Assembly (NCBI GenBank): GCA_963703045.1
Contig: OY969782.1
Span: 124,001 to 188,000 of the forward strand
Length of the DNA stretch: 64,000 bases
Source of the DNA: Miltoncostaea sp963703045
GTDB taxonomy: Bacteria > Actinomycetota > Thermoleophilia > Miltoncostaeales > Miltoncostaeaceae
Direction: 5' to 3'
Part shown: positions 51,046 to 59,403 of the stretch, in pieces
Position numbering within the stretch: position 1 is the stretch's first letter
How the letters are laid out: each line of letters starts with the position of its first letter
Program-made: the position numbers and the translations under genes
Notes under the pieces: model-generated
The model's database searches: none
What the model saw: the letters and a program-made list of their open reading frames with translations, nothing else
What the model was told of the DNA's origin: nothing

Positions 51046-52476
51046 GTGGCGGACCGGGATGTCGATGTGCTCGTGGTCGGCGGTGGCACCGCCGGCATGA
51101 CGGCGGCGCGCGCCGCGGCGGCCGAGGGGCGCCGGACGGTGCTGGTGGAGCGCGACGCCGCTCTCGGGGGGGAGTGCACCTACGTGGGGTGCGTCCCGAG
51201 CAAGACGCTCATCGAGGTCTCCCGCCTCTTCTGGAACCTCCGGCGGGGGGAGCGCCTCGGCATCCGCACCGACGGGCTGCGGATGGACTTCGCCGCCCTC
51301 ATGGCGCACAAGGACGCCGTGATCGCCGACATCGCGTTCGACGAGCGCATCGAGGCGTTCACGGAGGCCGGCATCGAGGTGCGCCGCGGGGATCTGGTCT
51401 TCGCGGGGCCCCACGAGGCCCGTGTGGCCGGTGGGTCGCTGCGGTTCGAGAGCGCGGTGATCGCCACCGGCAGCGACCCGGCGGTCCCCGGGGGGATCGG
51501 CCTCGAGGACGTGCCCTTCCTGACCAACGAGACGATCTTCTCACTGACCGAGCTGCCCGCCCGCATGGTCGTGCTGGGCGGCGGTCCGATCGGCCTCGAG
51601 CTCGGCCAGGCGTTCGGCCGGCTGGGCAGCGCGGTGACGGTGCTGCACAGCGGGGACCGGCTGCTGGCCAAGGAGGAGCCGGAGGTCGGCGAGCTCGTGG
51701 CCGAGCTGCTCACCGGGGAGGGCCTCGAGGTGCGGCTCGGCGCCCGTGCGAGCGCGGTCTCCCGCGAGGACGGGGAGATCGTGGTGCGGCACTCGGGTCC
51801 GGGAGATCAGACCGTGCGCGCCGACGTCGTGCTGGTCGCCACGGGGCGCCGGCCGCGGGTGGGCCGGCTCGGCCTCGACGCGCTCGGCGTGGCCCATGGC
51901 GGCGGCGCGGTGACGGTCAACGAGCGCATGCGCACCTCGGCGTCCCACGTGTTCGCCGCGGGTGACGTCACCGGGGGCCACCTCTTCACCCACGTCGCCG
52001 GCTACGAGGGGCGGATCGCCGGGCAGAACGCGGCCGGCAAGAGCGAGAAGGCCGACTATCGGGTCGTGCCCTGGGTCACCTTCCTCGATCCGGAGGTCGC
52101 CCGCGTGGGCCTCACCGAGGCCCAGGCCCGCGAGGAGCACGGCGAGATCGAGGTCATCAGGTTCCCGATGAGCCGCGTGGACCGGGCGCGCATGCTCGGC
52201 GAGCCCGTCGGCTTCGTGAAGCTCATCGTCGCCGGCCGCCGGATCGTCGGGCGCCTCGGCGGAGGCGAGATCGTGGGGGCCCACATCGTGGGACCGCACG
52301 CGGGCGAGATGCTGCACGAGGCGGTCCTCGCCATGCAGGCGCGCGTGTTCGCGGGCCGGCTCGCGCAGGCGATCCACGCCTACCCCACGGCGAGCATGGG
52401 CGTGCAGCAGGCGGCCTCGCAGCTGTTCCCGATCGGACGGGCGCTGGTCGAGGCGACCGAGCCCGGAGAGCCGTGA
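51046..52476 (+). CDS. MerA/Lpd-family FAD disulfide oxidoreductase (2)
   Basis: 476 residues, paralogous to the gene at 48029-49462. It has the FAD motif LVVGGGTAGMTAARAAA, redox Cys pair GGECTYVGCVPSKTLIE, NAD motif MVVLGGGPIGLELGQAFGRLG and the FAD segment HVFAAGDVTGGHLFTHVAGYEG. The C-terminal motif is IHAYPTASMG, again with Tyr in place of the HPT His. The dehydrogenase substrate is unknown; the classical E3 reaction is unlikely without the His-Glu pair. GGGGGAGG 5 nt before GTG 51046 sets the start. Confidence 0.85.
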   Translation: MADRDVDVLVVGGGTAGMTAARAAAAEGRRTVLVERDAALGGECTYVGCVPSKTLIEVSRLFWNLRRGERLGIRTDGLRMDFAALMAHKDAVIADIAFDERIEAFTEAGIEVRRGDLVFAGPHEARVAGGSLRFESAVIATGSDPAVPGGIGLEDVPFLTNETIFSLTELPARMVVLGGGPIGLELGQAFGRLGSAVTVLHSGDRLLAKEEPEVGELVAELLTGEGLEVRLGARASAVSREDGEIVVRHSGPGDQTVRADVVLVATGRRPRVGRLGLDALGVAHGGGAVTVNERMRTSASHVFAAGDVTGGHLFTHVAGYEGRIAGQNAAGKSEKADYRVVPWVTFLDPEVARVGLTEAQAREEHGEIEVIRFPMSRVDRARMLGEPVGFVKLIVAGRRIVGRLGGGEIVGAHIVGPHAGEMLHEAVLAMQARVFAGRLAQAIHAYPTASMGVQQAASQLFPIGRALVEATEPGEP

Positions 52477-53141
52477 CACCCACGATGGACGGAGGCGAGA
52501 TGGATGACCGATGGACCTCCGTCGGGGGACGGACGCCCGCCCTCGCGGCGTTGCTGGTCGCGCCCGCACTGCTGACCGCGGGGTGGCTGGCGCTGCCCAC
52601 GCCCGAGGGCTCGGCGGCCGAGCAGCTCGCCGACGTCGAGGCGTCGCTCGGGCGCTGGACGACGGCCTGGCTGCTGCTGCTCGCCGGAGCCCTGCTCGCG
52701 CCCCTCGCCGCCGCCGCCCTCATCGCGCTCGCCGGCGGGCCGGGGACCACGATGGTCCGCGTGGGGTGGTTCCTCTCGGGGCTCGGCGCGATGGGGTTCG
52801 TCGGCCTCGCCGCCGTGCGGGGCCTGCACGGCGCCCAGCTCGCGGGCGACGTGGGCGACGATCCGGCCCTGGACCCGGGCCTCGCATCGGGGTGGGACGA
52901 GCTGCAGTCGGGCCTGCTGCGGCCGTTCGTCTACATGCCCGAGGTGCTCGCCGCCGGCCTGGTGCTGCTCGGCATCGCCGTGTCCCGGCGTGCTCCGACG
53001 CGCATGGCGGGCCGGGTGATCGCCGTCGGGGGGCTCGTCATCGTGGGCGGGTTGTTCGTGTCGCAGACGGTCGTGGCCGGGATCGGCGCCGCCGTGCTGC
53101 TGGTCGGTTGCGCGGACGCCGCGCGGCGCGCCGGGGCGTGA
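52473..53141 (+). CDS. Multi-pass membrane protein, unknown function
   Basis: Not recognised. The 222-residue protein has four to five hydrophobic segments (about 23-43, 62-88, 96-115, 152-168, 177-205), with a hydrophilic loop in the middle (GDVGDDPALDPGLASGWDEL). GTG 52473 overlaps the upstream stop; ATG 52485 or 52500 (after GGAGG) are alternatives. Co-transcribed with the flavoprotein, it could be its membrane partner. Confidence 0.65.
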   Translation: MTPTMDGGEMDDRWTSVGGRTPALAALLVAPALLTAGWLALPTPEGSAAEQLADVEASLGRWTTAWLLLLAGALLAPLAAAALIALAGGPGTTMVRVGWFLSGLGAMGFVGLAAVRGLHGAQLAGDVGDDPALDPGLASGWDELQSGLLRPFVYMPEVLAAGLVLLGIAVSRRAPTRMAGRVIAVGGLVIVGGLFVSQTVVAGIGAAVLLVGCADAARRAGA

Positions 53142-53142
53142 G

Positions 53143-53159
53143 GCGCCGCCGCCCGGCGC
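53143..53159. terminator. Possible terminator hairpin between convergent genes
   Basis: GCGCCG (53143-53148), a 5-nt loop and CGGCGC (53154-53159) lie just after the stop at 53141 and before the convergent stop at 53172. The stem is short, so the call is weak. Confidence 0.35.
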
Positions 53160-53171
53160 GGCCGGCGACGG

Positions 53172-54602
53172 TCAGGCCCCGTCGCCCTCCGGGGCGGGAG
53201 ACGGTGTGCGCAGCAGGGCGACCAGGCGCCGGTTCTCGTCCGGGTCGAGCACCGCGTGCTGGGCGCAGGCCGGCACGATCCGCCCGGTCCCGGGGTGGGC
53301 CATCGCGTACGAGCACGCCGACAGTCGCTCCTGGGCGGCCCGCACCTCCGGGTCGTCGCTGATCTCGTCTCGCTCGAGCGCCTCCCAGGCGGGCGCCACC
53401 ACGCGGGCGTCCATGAAGTTGTGCATCACGAACGTCAGCGGCCGGGGAGGGGTGCGCACGGCGGTGACCGGACCGCCCATGCGGCGCAGGGCGCGCGCCG
53501 CCGCTCCCGCGACGCGCGGCACGACCCGGGGGTGCGCGAGCGCCCCCCGCACGAGGCGGGCACCGATCAGGTGGGGCGCCGCGCCGAAGTCCATGCCGCC
53601 GTACGCGTCGAGGAACGAGACGAGCGCCGCGCGGTCGCGCGGGTCGTCCTCGTCGAGCAGGTTCCAGTAGCGGTCGCCCGCCATGCCCCCGTAGGCGGTG
53701 CGGTTGCAGCGCGGGTCGCCGTATTGCAGGGCACGGTGGTGCAGCCGCCCCCCGACGCCGTCCTCGATCGCCGTCCAGACCGCGTCCGGGTCGATCGCCC
53801 GGTAGCCGTCCGCCCAGCGCGCCGCGTTGCCGACGTAGGCCGCCGGCTGGAAGCTGAACAGACGGAACCCGGCGTCGCGGTTGCGGCGCACGACGCCGGC
53901 GACCTCGCCGACGTTGCCCGGGGTCACCGTCATGTTGTGGGCGAGGAAGCTGGTGACGCCGTGCTCGGCCCGCAGGCGGGCGAACATGGCGCAGAATCGG
54001 CGCCGGAACGGGTCGAGCTCGGCCTCGCCGGCCGGGCGCTCCGCCCCCCGGCGCCCGCGCATGCTCGAGTCGATGTGCGCGGCGAAGCTCAGATGGCGGA
54101 ATCGCGGCCGGCCCGTCGCCGGATCGAGCGCCAGGGCCTCGAGGTACGCGTAGTCGAAGTCGCCGTGGGTCATCGACATCGGCTTGCGCCCGGCGTCGAG
54201 CATCGCCCGGAGCGCCGCGGCGTGGTCGTCGGGGGGGAGCAGGCTGACCTCGCCGCCGATCAGCTGGGCCGGCTGGCCCGGTCCCCGCCTCTCGCGCAGC
54301 AGGGCCATCTGGGCGCGCACCTCGCGCACCGTGTGGGCACCGTCGATCGGCACCCGGTTGGCATCGCGCGAGTGATAGCAGGGGGAGCACGCGAGGTTGC
54401 ACCGCGGGAACACCCCGTGGGTCCCCTCGCAGCCGGCGATGCGGCGCCCCAGCATCTGCGTCGGCGTGCGCACCCCGGCGGGCAGCTCGTCCCAGCGGCG
54501 GGCGAGGGCCGCGGCGCGCTCGGGATCCATCGGCCGGGTCGCCACGTCGAGATGCCGGAGCGCGCGGGCGAGACCGCGGGACGACGTCTGGCTGATGCGC
54601 AT
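53172..54602 (-). CDS. Radical SAM protein, unknown function
   Basis: 476 residues. The radical SAM cluster motif CNLACSPCYHS (CxxxCxxC) sits near residue 70, preceded by another Cys in RIAGCEGTHG. Then QLIGGEVSLLPP matches the SAM-binding GGE motif, and further barrel motifs follow (MTHGDFDYAYLEAL, LAHNMTVTPGNVGE, FQPAAYVGNAARWADG). The C-terminal part has conserved-looking Cys and His in LSACSYAMAHPGTGRIVPACAQHAVLDP, which might hold a second cluster. I cannot assign a reaction. ATG 54602 has GAGGAG upstream and TAGACT as -10. Confidence 0.8.
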   Translation of the reverse strand: MRISQTSSRGLARALRHLDVATRPMDPERAAALARRWDELPAGVRTPTQMLGRRIAGCEGTHGVFPRCNLACSPCYHSRDANRVPIDGAHTVREVRAQMALLRERRGPGQPAQLIGGEVSLLPPDDHAAALRAMLDAGRKPMSMTHGDFDYAYLEALALDPATGRPRFRHLSFAAHIDSSMRGRRGAERPAGEAELDPFRRRFCAMFARLRAEHGVTSFLAHNMTVTPGNVGEVAGVVRRNRDAGFRLFSFQPAAYVGNAARWADGYRAIDPDAVWTAIEDGVGGRLHHRALQYGDPRCNRTAYGGMAGDRYWNLLDEDDPRDRAALVSFLDAYGGMDFGAAPHLIGARLVRGALAHPRVVPRVAGAAARALRRMGGPVTAVRTPPRPLTFVMHNFMDARVVAPAWEALERDEISDDPEVRAAQERLSACSYAMAHPGTGRIVPACAQHAVLDPDENRRLVALLRTPSPAPEGDGA

Positions 54603-54631
54603 CGCACGGCTCCTCGGGGGCGGTGCCGGCG

Positions 54632-54637
54632 AGTCTA
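54632..54637 (-). promoter_or_regulatory. -10 element TAGACT for the radical SAM gene
   Basis: On the minus strand TAGACT precedes a leader of roughly 25 nt with GAGGAG and the ATG at 54602. Confidence 0.5.
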
Positions 54638-54744
54638 GTGCCCCCCCGGCGGCGACGCGATGCACCATGATGCCGGGCGGGACGTGATCCGGGCACGACG
54701 TCGGACGCGTAGTCCAGAGGGGGGCCTCGGCAGCGGGGGTGGGG

Positions 54745-55965
54745 ATGAGGATGTGGTCGGGCGCGATCGGACGGGGCCGTCACCGGGTGGCGCGCACCGC
54801 GCTCGCCGTGCTCGCGGCGACGCTGGCGGTGGCGCTGGCGGCCGGGTGCGACGGCGACGCGGCGGCCGACCGGACCGTCGCCGGCCTGCCGGCCGAGTGG
54901 TCCGAGGTCGCGGCCACGGCCGACGGGCAGACCGTGCGCTGGTGGATGTACGGCGGCGACGCGCGCATCAACGCGTACGTGCGCGATGTCGTCGTGCCGG
55001 CCGCGCGCGCCCGCGGGGTCACCCTCGAGCAGGTTCCGGTCGACGACACGGCGGAGGCCGTGCAGCGCGTGCTCGCCGAGCGCGAGGCCGGGCGCGACAC
55101 CGGGGGCGCCGTCGACCTGATCTGGATCAACGGCGAGAACTTCGCCCTCGGCAAGGAGGCGGGGCTCTGGCTCGACGACTGGGCCGGCCGGCTGCCGAAC
55201 GCCGCGGGGATCGACCCCGACGACCCCTCGATCGCCCGCGACTTCGGGGTCGCGGTCGACGGGCAGGAGTCGCCCTGGAGCCGCGCCGCCTTCGTGTTCG
55301 CCCGCGATCCCGATCGCGTCGCCACCGCCCCGCGCTCCGTCGCGGATCTGCTCGCGTACGCCCGCGCGAACCCGGGCCGGGTGACCTACCCCGCGCCGCC
55401 CGACTTCACCGGCTCGGCGTTCGTGCGACTGGCGGCGCAGGAGCTGGGCGAGGACGCCGCGATCGAGGCCCTCCGCGACGTCCGGCCGTTCCTCTACCGC
55501 GAGGGCCGCAGCCTGCCGAAGTCGGAGGCCGAGCTGAACCGCCTGTTCGGCGACGGCCAGGTGGACATCGCGATGAGCTACGACCCGGGCTTCGTGCTCT
55601 CGGGAGTGCGCTCGGGCACCTTCCCGCCGCGGGCGCGTCCGTTCGCTCTGGACCGGACCCTCGTCAACACGAGCTACGTGACGATCCCCGCCAACGCCGC
55701 CAATCGCGAGGGGGCGGCGGTCGTGGCCGACCTGCTGCTCTCGCCGGAGCTCCAGGCCGCGAAGGCCGACCCCGACGTGCTCGGCATCCCGACCGTGCTC
55801 GATCCCGCCCGCCTGGAGCCCGCCGACCGCGCGGCCCTGGCGCCGGCAGGGGGCTCCGGCCCCTACCTGCTCGGCCCTGACGCGCTGGGCGAGCCGCTCG
55901 CGGAGCTTCCCGTGGCGGACGTCGGACGGCTCGAGGAGCGCTGGCGGCGCGAGGTGCTGCGGTAG
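54745..55965 (+). CDS. ABC importer substrate-binding lipoprotein (YnjB-like)
   Basis: 406 residues with a lipoprotein signal (VLAATLAVALAAGC, modified Cys near 36). The mature part is a type 2 periplasmic-binding fold: VRWWMYGGDARINAYV, VDLIWINGENFALGKEAGLW, TYPAPPDFTGSAFVRLAAQ, DIAMSYDPGFVLSG and TSYVTIPANAANREGAAVVADLLLS. This matches the YnjB branch near thiamine and iron binding proteins. The ligand is unknown. ATG 54745 is preferred (GTG 54739 and ATG 54751 are possible). First gene of a four-gene importer. Confidence 0.85.
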   Translation: MRMWSGAIGRGRHRVARTALAVLAATLAVALAAGCDGDAAADRTVAGLPAEWSEVAATADGQTVRWWMYGGDARINAYVRDVVVPAARARGVTLEQVPVDDTAEAVQRVLAEREAGRDTGGAVDLIWINGENFALGKEAGLWLDDWAGRLPNAAGIDPDDPSIARDFGVAVDGQESPWSRAAFVFARDPDRVATAPRSVADLLAYARANPGRVTYPAPPDFTGSAFVRLAAQELGEDAAIEALRDVRPFLYREGRSLPKSEAELNRLFGDGQVDIAMSYDPGFVLSGVRSGTFPPRARPFALDRTLVNTSYVTIPANAANREGAAVVADLLLSPELQAAKADPDVLGIPTVLDPARLEPADRAALAPAGGSGPYLLGPDALGEPLAELPVADVGRLEERWRREVLR

Positions 55966-55970
55966 CCGGT

Positions 55971-57014
55971 CTGCGGCTCACGGGGATCGAGGCCCGTCCC
56001 GGCGGGGCGCGCGTGCTGCGCGGGGTCGACCTCGAGGTCCCCGACGGCGGCCGGCTCGCGCTCGTCGGGCCCTCGGGGGCGGGCAAGACGACCTTGCTGC
56101 GGGTCGTGGCCGGCCTCGAGCCCGCGGTGACGGGCCGCGTCGAGGCCGGCGGCCGGTCCCTCGACGGCCTGCCGCCGCACCGGCGCCCGATCGCGATGGT
56201 GTTCCAGGACGCGCGGCTGCTCCCCAACATGGACGCCGCCGAGAACGTCGCCTTCGCCCTCCGGGCGGCCGGGGTCGGGCGGCGCGAGCGCCGCGCGCGG
56301 GCGGACGCCCTGCTGGCGGAGGTCGGACTCGACGGGCTCGGCGGCCGCGGGGTGCGCGGGTTGTCGGGCGGCGAGCAGCAGCGCGTCGCGCTCGCGCGGG
56401 CGCTCTGCGCCGATCCGCGCCTGCTCCTGCTCGACGAGCCGATGGCCTCGGTCGATCCGGACCGGCGCACGGCGCTGCGGCGGCTGATCCTGCGCCTGCA
56501 GGCCGAGCGCCGGGTGACGACGGTCATCGTGACCCACGATCGTGACGAGGCGGCCGAGATGGGCGAGGAGATCGCGCTCATGATCGAGGGGAGGATCGTG
56601 CAGCGCGACACCCCCCGCGCCCTCTTCCTGCGGCCCTCGTCACCGGCCGTCGCGCGGTTCTTCGGCGCGCGCAACCTGCTGGCCGGCGACGTGCGCGGCG
56701 GGGTGCTCCTGACGGCCGCCGGGCCGCTGCCGGTGCCCGGCCCCGACGGGTCCGCCCGCGTGTCGGTCCGCGCCGAGTCGATCGAGCTGGGGGAGGGGGG
56801 ACCGCTGCGCATGACGGTGCGCGAGGCCACGTTCGTGGGCTCGGGCCTGCGCGTGCGCCTGCAGCGCGGCGACCTGCGTCTCGAGGCCCGCGTCGCGCCC
56901 GATCCCGCGCCGGAGGTGGGCGACGAGGTGGGCGTGAGCGTGCCCGCCGAGGCCGTCTGGCGATTCCCCGACGACGCGGTGCGCGCGCCCGGCGACGGCG
57001 CCCTGCGCCCCTGA
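55971..57014 (+). CDS. ABC transporter ATP-binding protein (YnjD/PotA-like)
   Basis: The 347-residue ATPase has Walker A GPSGAGKTT, the Q-loop MVFQDARLLPNMDAAENVAFAL, signature LSGGEQQRVALARAL, Walker B LLLLDEPMASVD, and the switch His in VTHDRDEA. The C-terminal TOBE-like domain (about 245-340) fits the CysA/PotA/FbpC group. Homology (LRLTGIEARPGGARV) begins before the first ATG/GTG/TTG, at CTG 55971, 5 bp after the preceding stop, so CTG is the probable start; GTG 56010 or CTG 56013 would truncate the fold. Confidence 0.88.
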   Translation: MRLTGIEARPGGARVLRGVDLEVPDGGRLALVGPSGAGKTTLLRVVAGLEPAVTGRVEAGGRSLDGLPPHRRPIAMVFQDARLLPNMDAAENVAFALRAAGVGRRERRARADALLAEVGLDGLGGRGVRGLSGGEQQRVALARALCADPRLLLLDEPMASVDPDRRTALRRLILRLQAERRVTTVIVTHDRDEAAEMGEEIALMIEGRIVQRDTPRALFLRPSSPAVARFFGARNLLAGDVRGGVLLTAAGPLPVPGPDGSARVSVRAESIELGEGGPLRMTVREATFVGSGLRVRLQRGDLRLEARVAPDPAPEVGDEVGVSVPAEAVWRFPDDAVRAPGDGALRP

Positions 57015-57017
57015 GCG

Positions 57018-57836
57018 ATGGGGCGCGCCCGCACGCTCGCCGCGCTCGCGCCCGCCCTGCTCGTCGTGCTGGCGCTCTGGGGCGCGGGCATGGTCGGCGC
57101 GGTCCGCTCGAGCCTCGGCGTCAGCCGCCTGACCGGGTGGTCGGCGGCCGATCTCGACGCCTACCGCGCCCTGGTCGACGACCCCGCGTTCTGGGAGTCG
57201 CTGTGGTTCACCCTGCGCATCGCCGCGATGGCGACGGCGATCTCGGCCGTCCTCGCCGTCGGCCTCGCCGCCGGGTTGCGGCGTCACGGGCCGGCGGCGC
57301 GCGCGCTCGCGGCGGTGCCCGTGCCGATGCCGCATCTGGTGGCGGCGGTGCTCGGCGTGCTCTGGCTCGGCCCCGGCGGCATCGCCGAGCGGCTGCTGGG
57401 CGGGCTGCCCGTCAACCTGGTGCGCGACCCCGCCGGGATCGGCGTGGTGCTGGTCTACGTCTACAAGGAGACCCCCTTCCTGGCGCTGCTGGTGCTCGCG
57501 GCGTGGGGCCCGGCGGTCGCGGCGCGCGAGGAGGCGGCGGCCGTGCTGGGCGCCCGGCCGCTGCAACGCCTGCGCTGGGTGGTCTGGCCGGCCATCCGGG
57601 GGCCCCTGGTCACCGGGTCGGCGGTCGTCGCGGCCTTCGTGATCGGCGCCTTCGAGGTGCCGCTGACGATCGGGCCGACCTCTCCCGAGACGCTGTCCGA
57701 GCTCGCGCTGTCGGCGACCCGCACGGCGAGCCTCGACGGCCGCGCCGCGGCCAACGCCGCCCTGCTGGTGGCGTCGCTGCTGGCGGTGCTGGTGGCCGCG
57801 GCCGCGGCCGCGACGGTGTGGCGGCGCCGTGGGTGA
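57018..57836 (+). CDS. ABC transporter permease 1 (YnjC N-half-like)
   Basis: 272 residues with about six hydrophobic helices. The ATPase-contact EAA loop reads AREEAAAVLGARPLQRLRWVVWPAIRGPL. The extracytoplasmic segment SSLGVSRLTGWSAADLDAYRALVDDPAFW is typical of the first half of YnjC and of other CysTWA/FbpB-type permeases. In E. coli YnjC both halves are fused; here they are two genes, and this one overlaps the next by 8 bp. Confidence 0.88.
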   Translation: MGRARTLAALAPALLVVLALWGAGMVGAVRSSLGVSRLTGWSAADLDAYRALVDDPAFWESLWFTLRIAAMATAISAVLAVGLAAGLRRHGPAARALAAVPVPMPHLVAAVLGVLWLGPGGIAERLLGGLPVNLVRDPAGIGVVLVYVYKETPFLALLVLAAWGPAVAAREEAAAVLGARPLQRLRWVVWPAIRGPLVTGSAVVAAFVIGAFEVPLTIGPTSPETLSELALSATRTASLDGRAAANAALLVASLLAVLVAAAAAATVWRRRG

Positions 57837-58680
57837 GAGCGCCCCACGTGCCGGCGGTCGCCTGCTGGTGGTCGCGGTGGCGATCGCCGCGCTCGCCCCG
57901 ATCGCCACGCTCGTGCTGCGCGCCGCGGCCGACGAGTGGCGCTCGCCGGCCCTCCTGCCCCAGCGCTACGGCACCCGGGGGGTCAACGAGGCCTTCGCCG
58001 ACGCCGCCGGCGCGGCGGAGGCGATCGTCAACTCGCTGACGGTCGGCCTGATCGCCACCGCGATCGCACTCGTGCTGGCGTGGCCGGCCGCCCGCGTGGT
58101 CGGCGAGCGGCGGCTGCGCCGGCCGGGGCCGGTCTGGGTGCTGCTGGGGCTGCCGCTGCTCGTGCCGCCGTTCGCGACCGGATCCGGCCTGACCGAGTGG
58201 TTCATCCGCCTCGGCCTGTCCGACACGCTCGCCGGCCTGGTCGTCGCGCACCTGGTGCCGGTGCTGCCCTACGTCGTGTTGATCCTGGCGAGCGGCTTCG
58301 GGCCCGAGGTGCGCGATCTCGAAGAGGCCGCCGCCGTGCACGGGGCGGGTCGCGCCCGGCGCCTGCTGCTGGTGACCCTGCCCGCGCTCGCCCCCGTGGT
58401 CGCGGTGGCGGCCCTGCTCGGGTTCCTCGTCTCGTGGAGCCAGTACGGGCTCAGCCTCGCCGTCGGCGGCGGCACCCCGATGCTGCCCCTGGAGCTGGTC
58501 CCCTTCGTGGCGTCCGACCCCCAGGTCGCCGCCGTGCTCTCGCTGGTCTTCCTGGGGCCCGCCGTGCTCGCGGTCGTGCTCGCCCTCGTGGTGACCGGGC
58601 GCGGAGGGGTACCGTCCGCCCCGCGCGACGATCCCCTGACCGATCCGGCCGGGGCGGGGGCGCACCCGATCGGAGGCTGA
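57829..58680 (+). CDS. ABC transporter permease 2 (YnjC C-half-like)
   Basis: 283 residues, about six hydrophobic helices, with the EAA loop LEEAAAVHGAGRARRLLLVTLPAL. LLGLPLLVPPFATGSGLTEWFIRLGLSDT and SWSQYGLSLAVGGGTPMLPLELVPF are permease hallmarks of this family. A hydrophilic Pro/Asp tail ends the protein. With the preceding permease it forms the heterodimeric channel driven by the ATPase at 55971. Confidence 0.87.
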   Translation: MGESAPRAGGRLLVVAVAIAALAPIATLVLRAAADEWRSPALLPQRYGTRGVNEAFADAAGAAEAIVNSLTVGLIATAIALVLAWPAARVVGERRLRRPGPVWVLLGLPLLVPPFATGSGLTEWFIRLGLSDTLAGLVVAHLVPVLPYVVLILASGFGPEVRDLEEAAAVHGAGRARRLLLVTLPALAPVVAVAALLGFLVSWSQYGLSLAVGGGTPMLPLELVPFVASDPQVAAVLSLVFLGPAVLAVVLALVVTGRGGVPSAPRDDPLTDPAGAGAHPIGG

Positions 58681-58682
58681 GC

Positions 58683-59378
58683 ATGGCGGCACGCGGAACG
58701 GGCCCGGCGGCGATCGTCTTCGACGTCAACGAGACCCTGTCGGACATGGCGCCGCTGGCGGAGCGGTTCGCCGACCTCGGGGTGGCGCCCGATCTCTCCG
58801 CGCTGTGGTTCGCGAGCGTGCTGCGCGACGGCTTCGCGCTGACGGCGGCGGGCGCCTCGCGGCCGTTCGCCGAGGTCGCCGCGGGCGCCCTGCGCGCGCT
58901 GCTGGCCGCGCGGCCGGTCAACCGGCCGCTCGACGATGCGGTCGCGCACGTCATGGACGGTTTCGCGACGCTCGGCGTCCACCCCGACGTGCCCCGCGGG
59001 GTCCGCGTCCTGTCGGACGCCGGCCATCGGCTGGTCACGCTCTCGAACGGCTCCGCCTCGGTCGCCGACGACCTGCTGTCGTCGTGCGGGCTGCGCGACC
59101 GCTTCACGCGGGTGCTGTCGGTCAACGACGCGGGATCCTGGAAGCCGGCGCGGGCCGCCTACCTCCACGCCGCGGCCGCCTGCGGCGTCCCGCCCGAGGA
59201 CCTGATGATGGTGGCGGTCCACCCGTGGGACATCGACGGTGCCGCACGCGCGGGGCTCCGTACGGCGTGGATCGACCGCTCGGGCGGCGACGCCTACCCC
59301 GATCACCTCCTCCCCCCACAGCACCGGGTGGCCGGTGTCGATGCCCTGGTCGGCGCACTCGGGGGCCCCGCCGCCTGA
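58683..59378 (+). CDS. HAD-superfamily hydrolase, haloacid dehalogenase type II-like
   Basis: The 231-residue HAD protein has the nucleophile Asp in IVFDVNETLSDM, the motif II Ser in LVTLSNGSAS, the motif III Lys in AGSWKPARAAY, and VAVHPWDIDGAARAGLRTAWIDR with the acidic motif IV. The HPWD segment is typical of L-2-haloacid dehalogenase-like proteins, but the natural substrate may be a phosphate ester. It starts 2 bp after the permease stop and may be the last gene of that operon. Confidence 0.85.
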   Translation: MAARGTGPAAIVFDVNETLSDMAPLAERFADLGVAPDLSALWFASVLRDGFALTAAGASRPFAEVAAGALRALLAARPVNRPLDDAVAHVMDGFATLGVHPDVPRGVRVLSDAGHRLVTLSNGSASVADDLLSSCGLRDRFTRVLSVNDAGSWKPARAAYLHAAAACGVPPEDLMMVAVHPWDIDGAARAGLRTAWIDRSGGDAYPDHLLPPQHRVAGVDALVGALGGPAA

Positions 59379-59385
59379 GCGGCGC

Positions 59386-59403
59386 GCGCCCCGGGCCGGG
59401 CGC
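59386..59403. terminator. Possible terminator hairpin between convergent genes
   Basis: GCGCCC (59386-59391), a 6-nt loop, GGGCGC (59398-59403), exactly in the 25-bp space between the convergent stops at 59378 and 59404. Confidence 0.45.

Noticed and set aside
54603..54744. TPP riboswitch upstream of the YnjB-like importer
   Set aside because: The conserved CUGAGA and related thi-box elements were not found.
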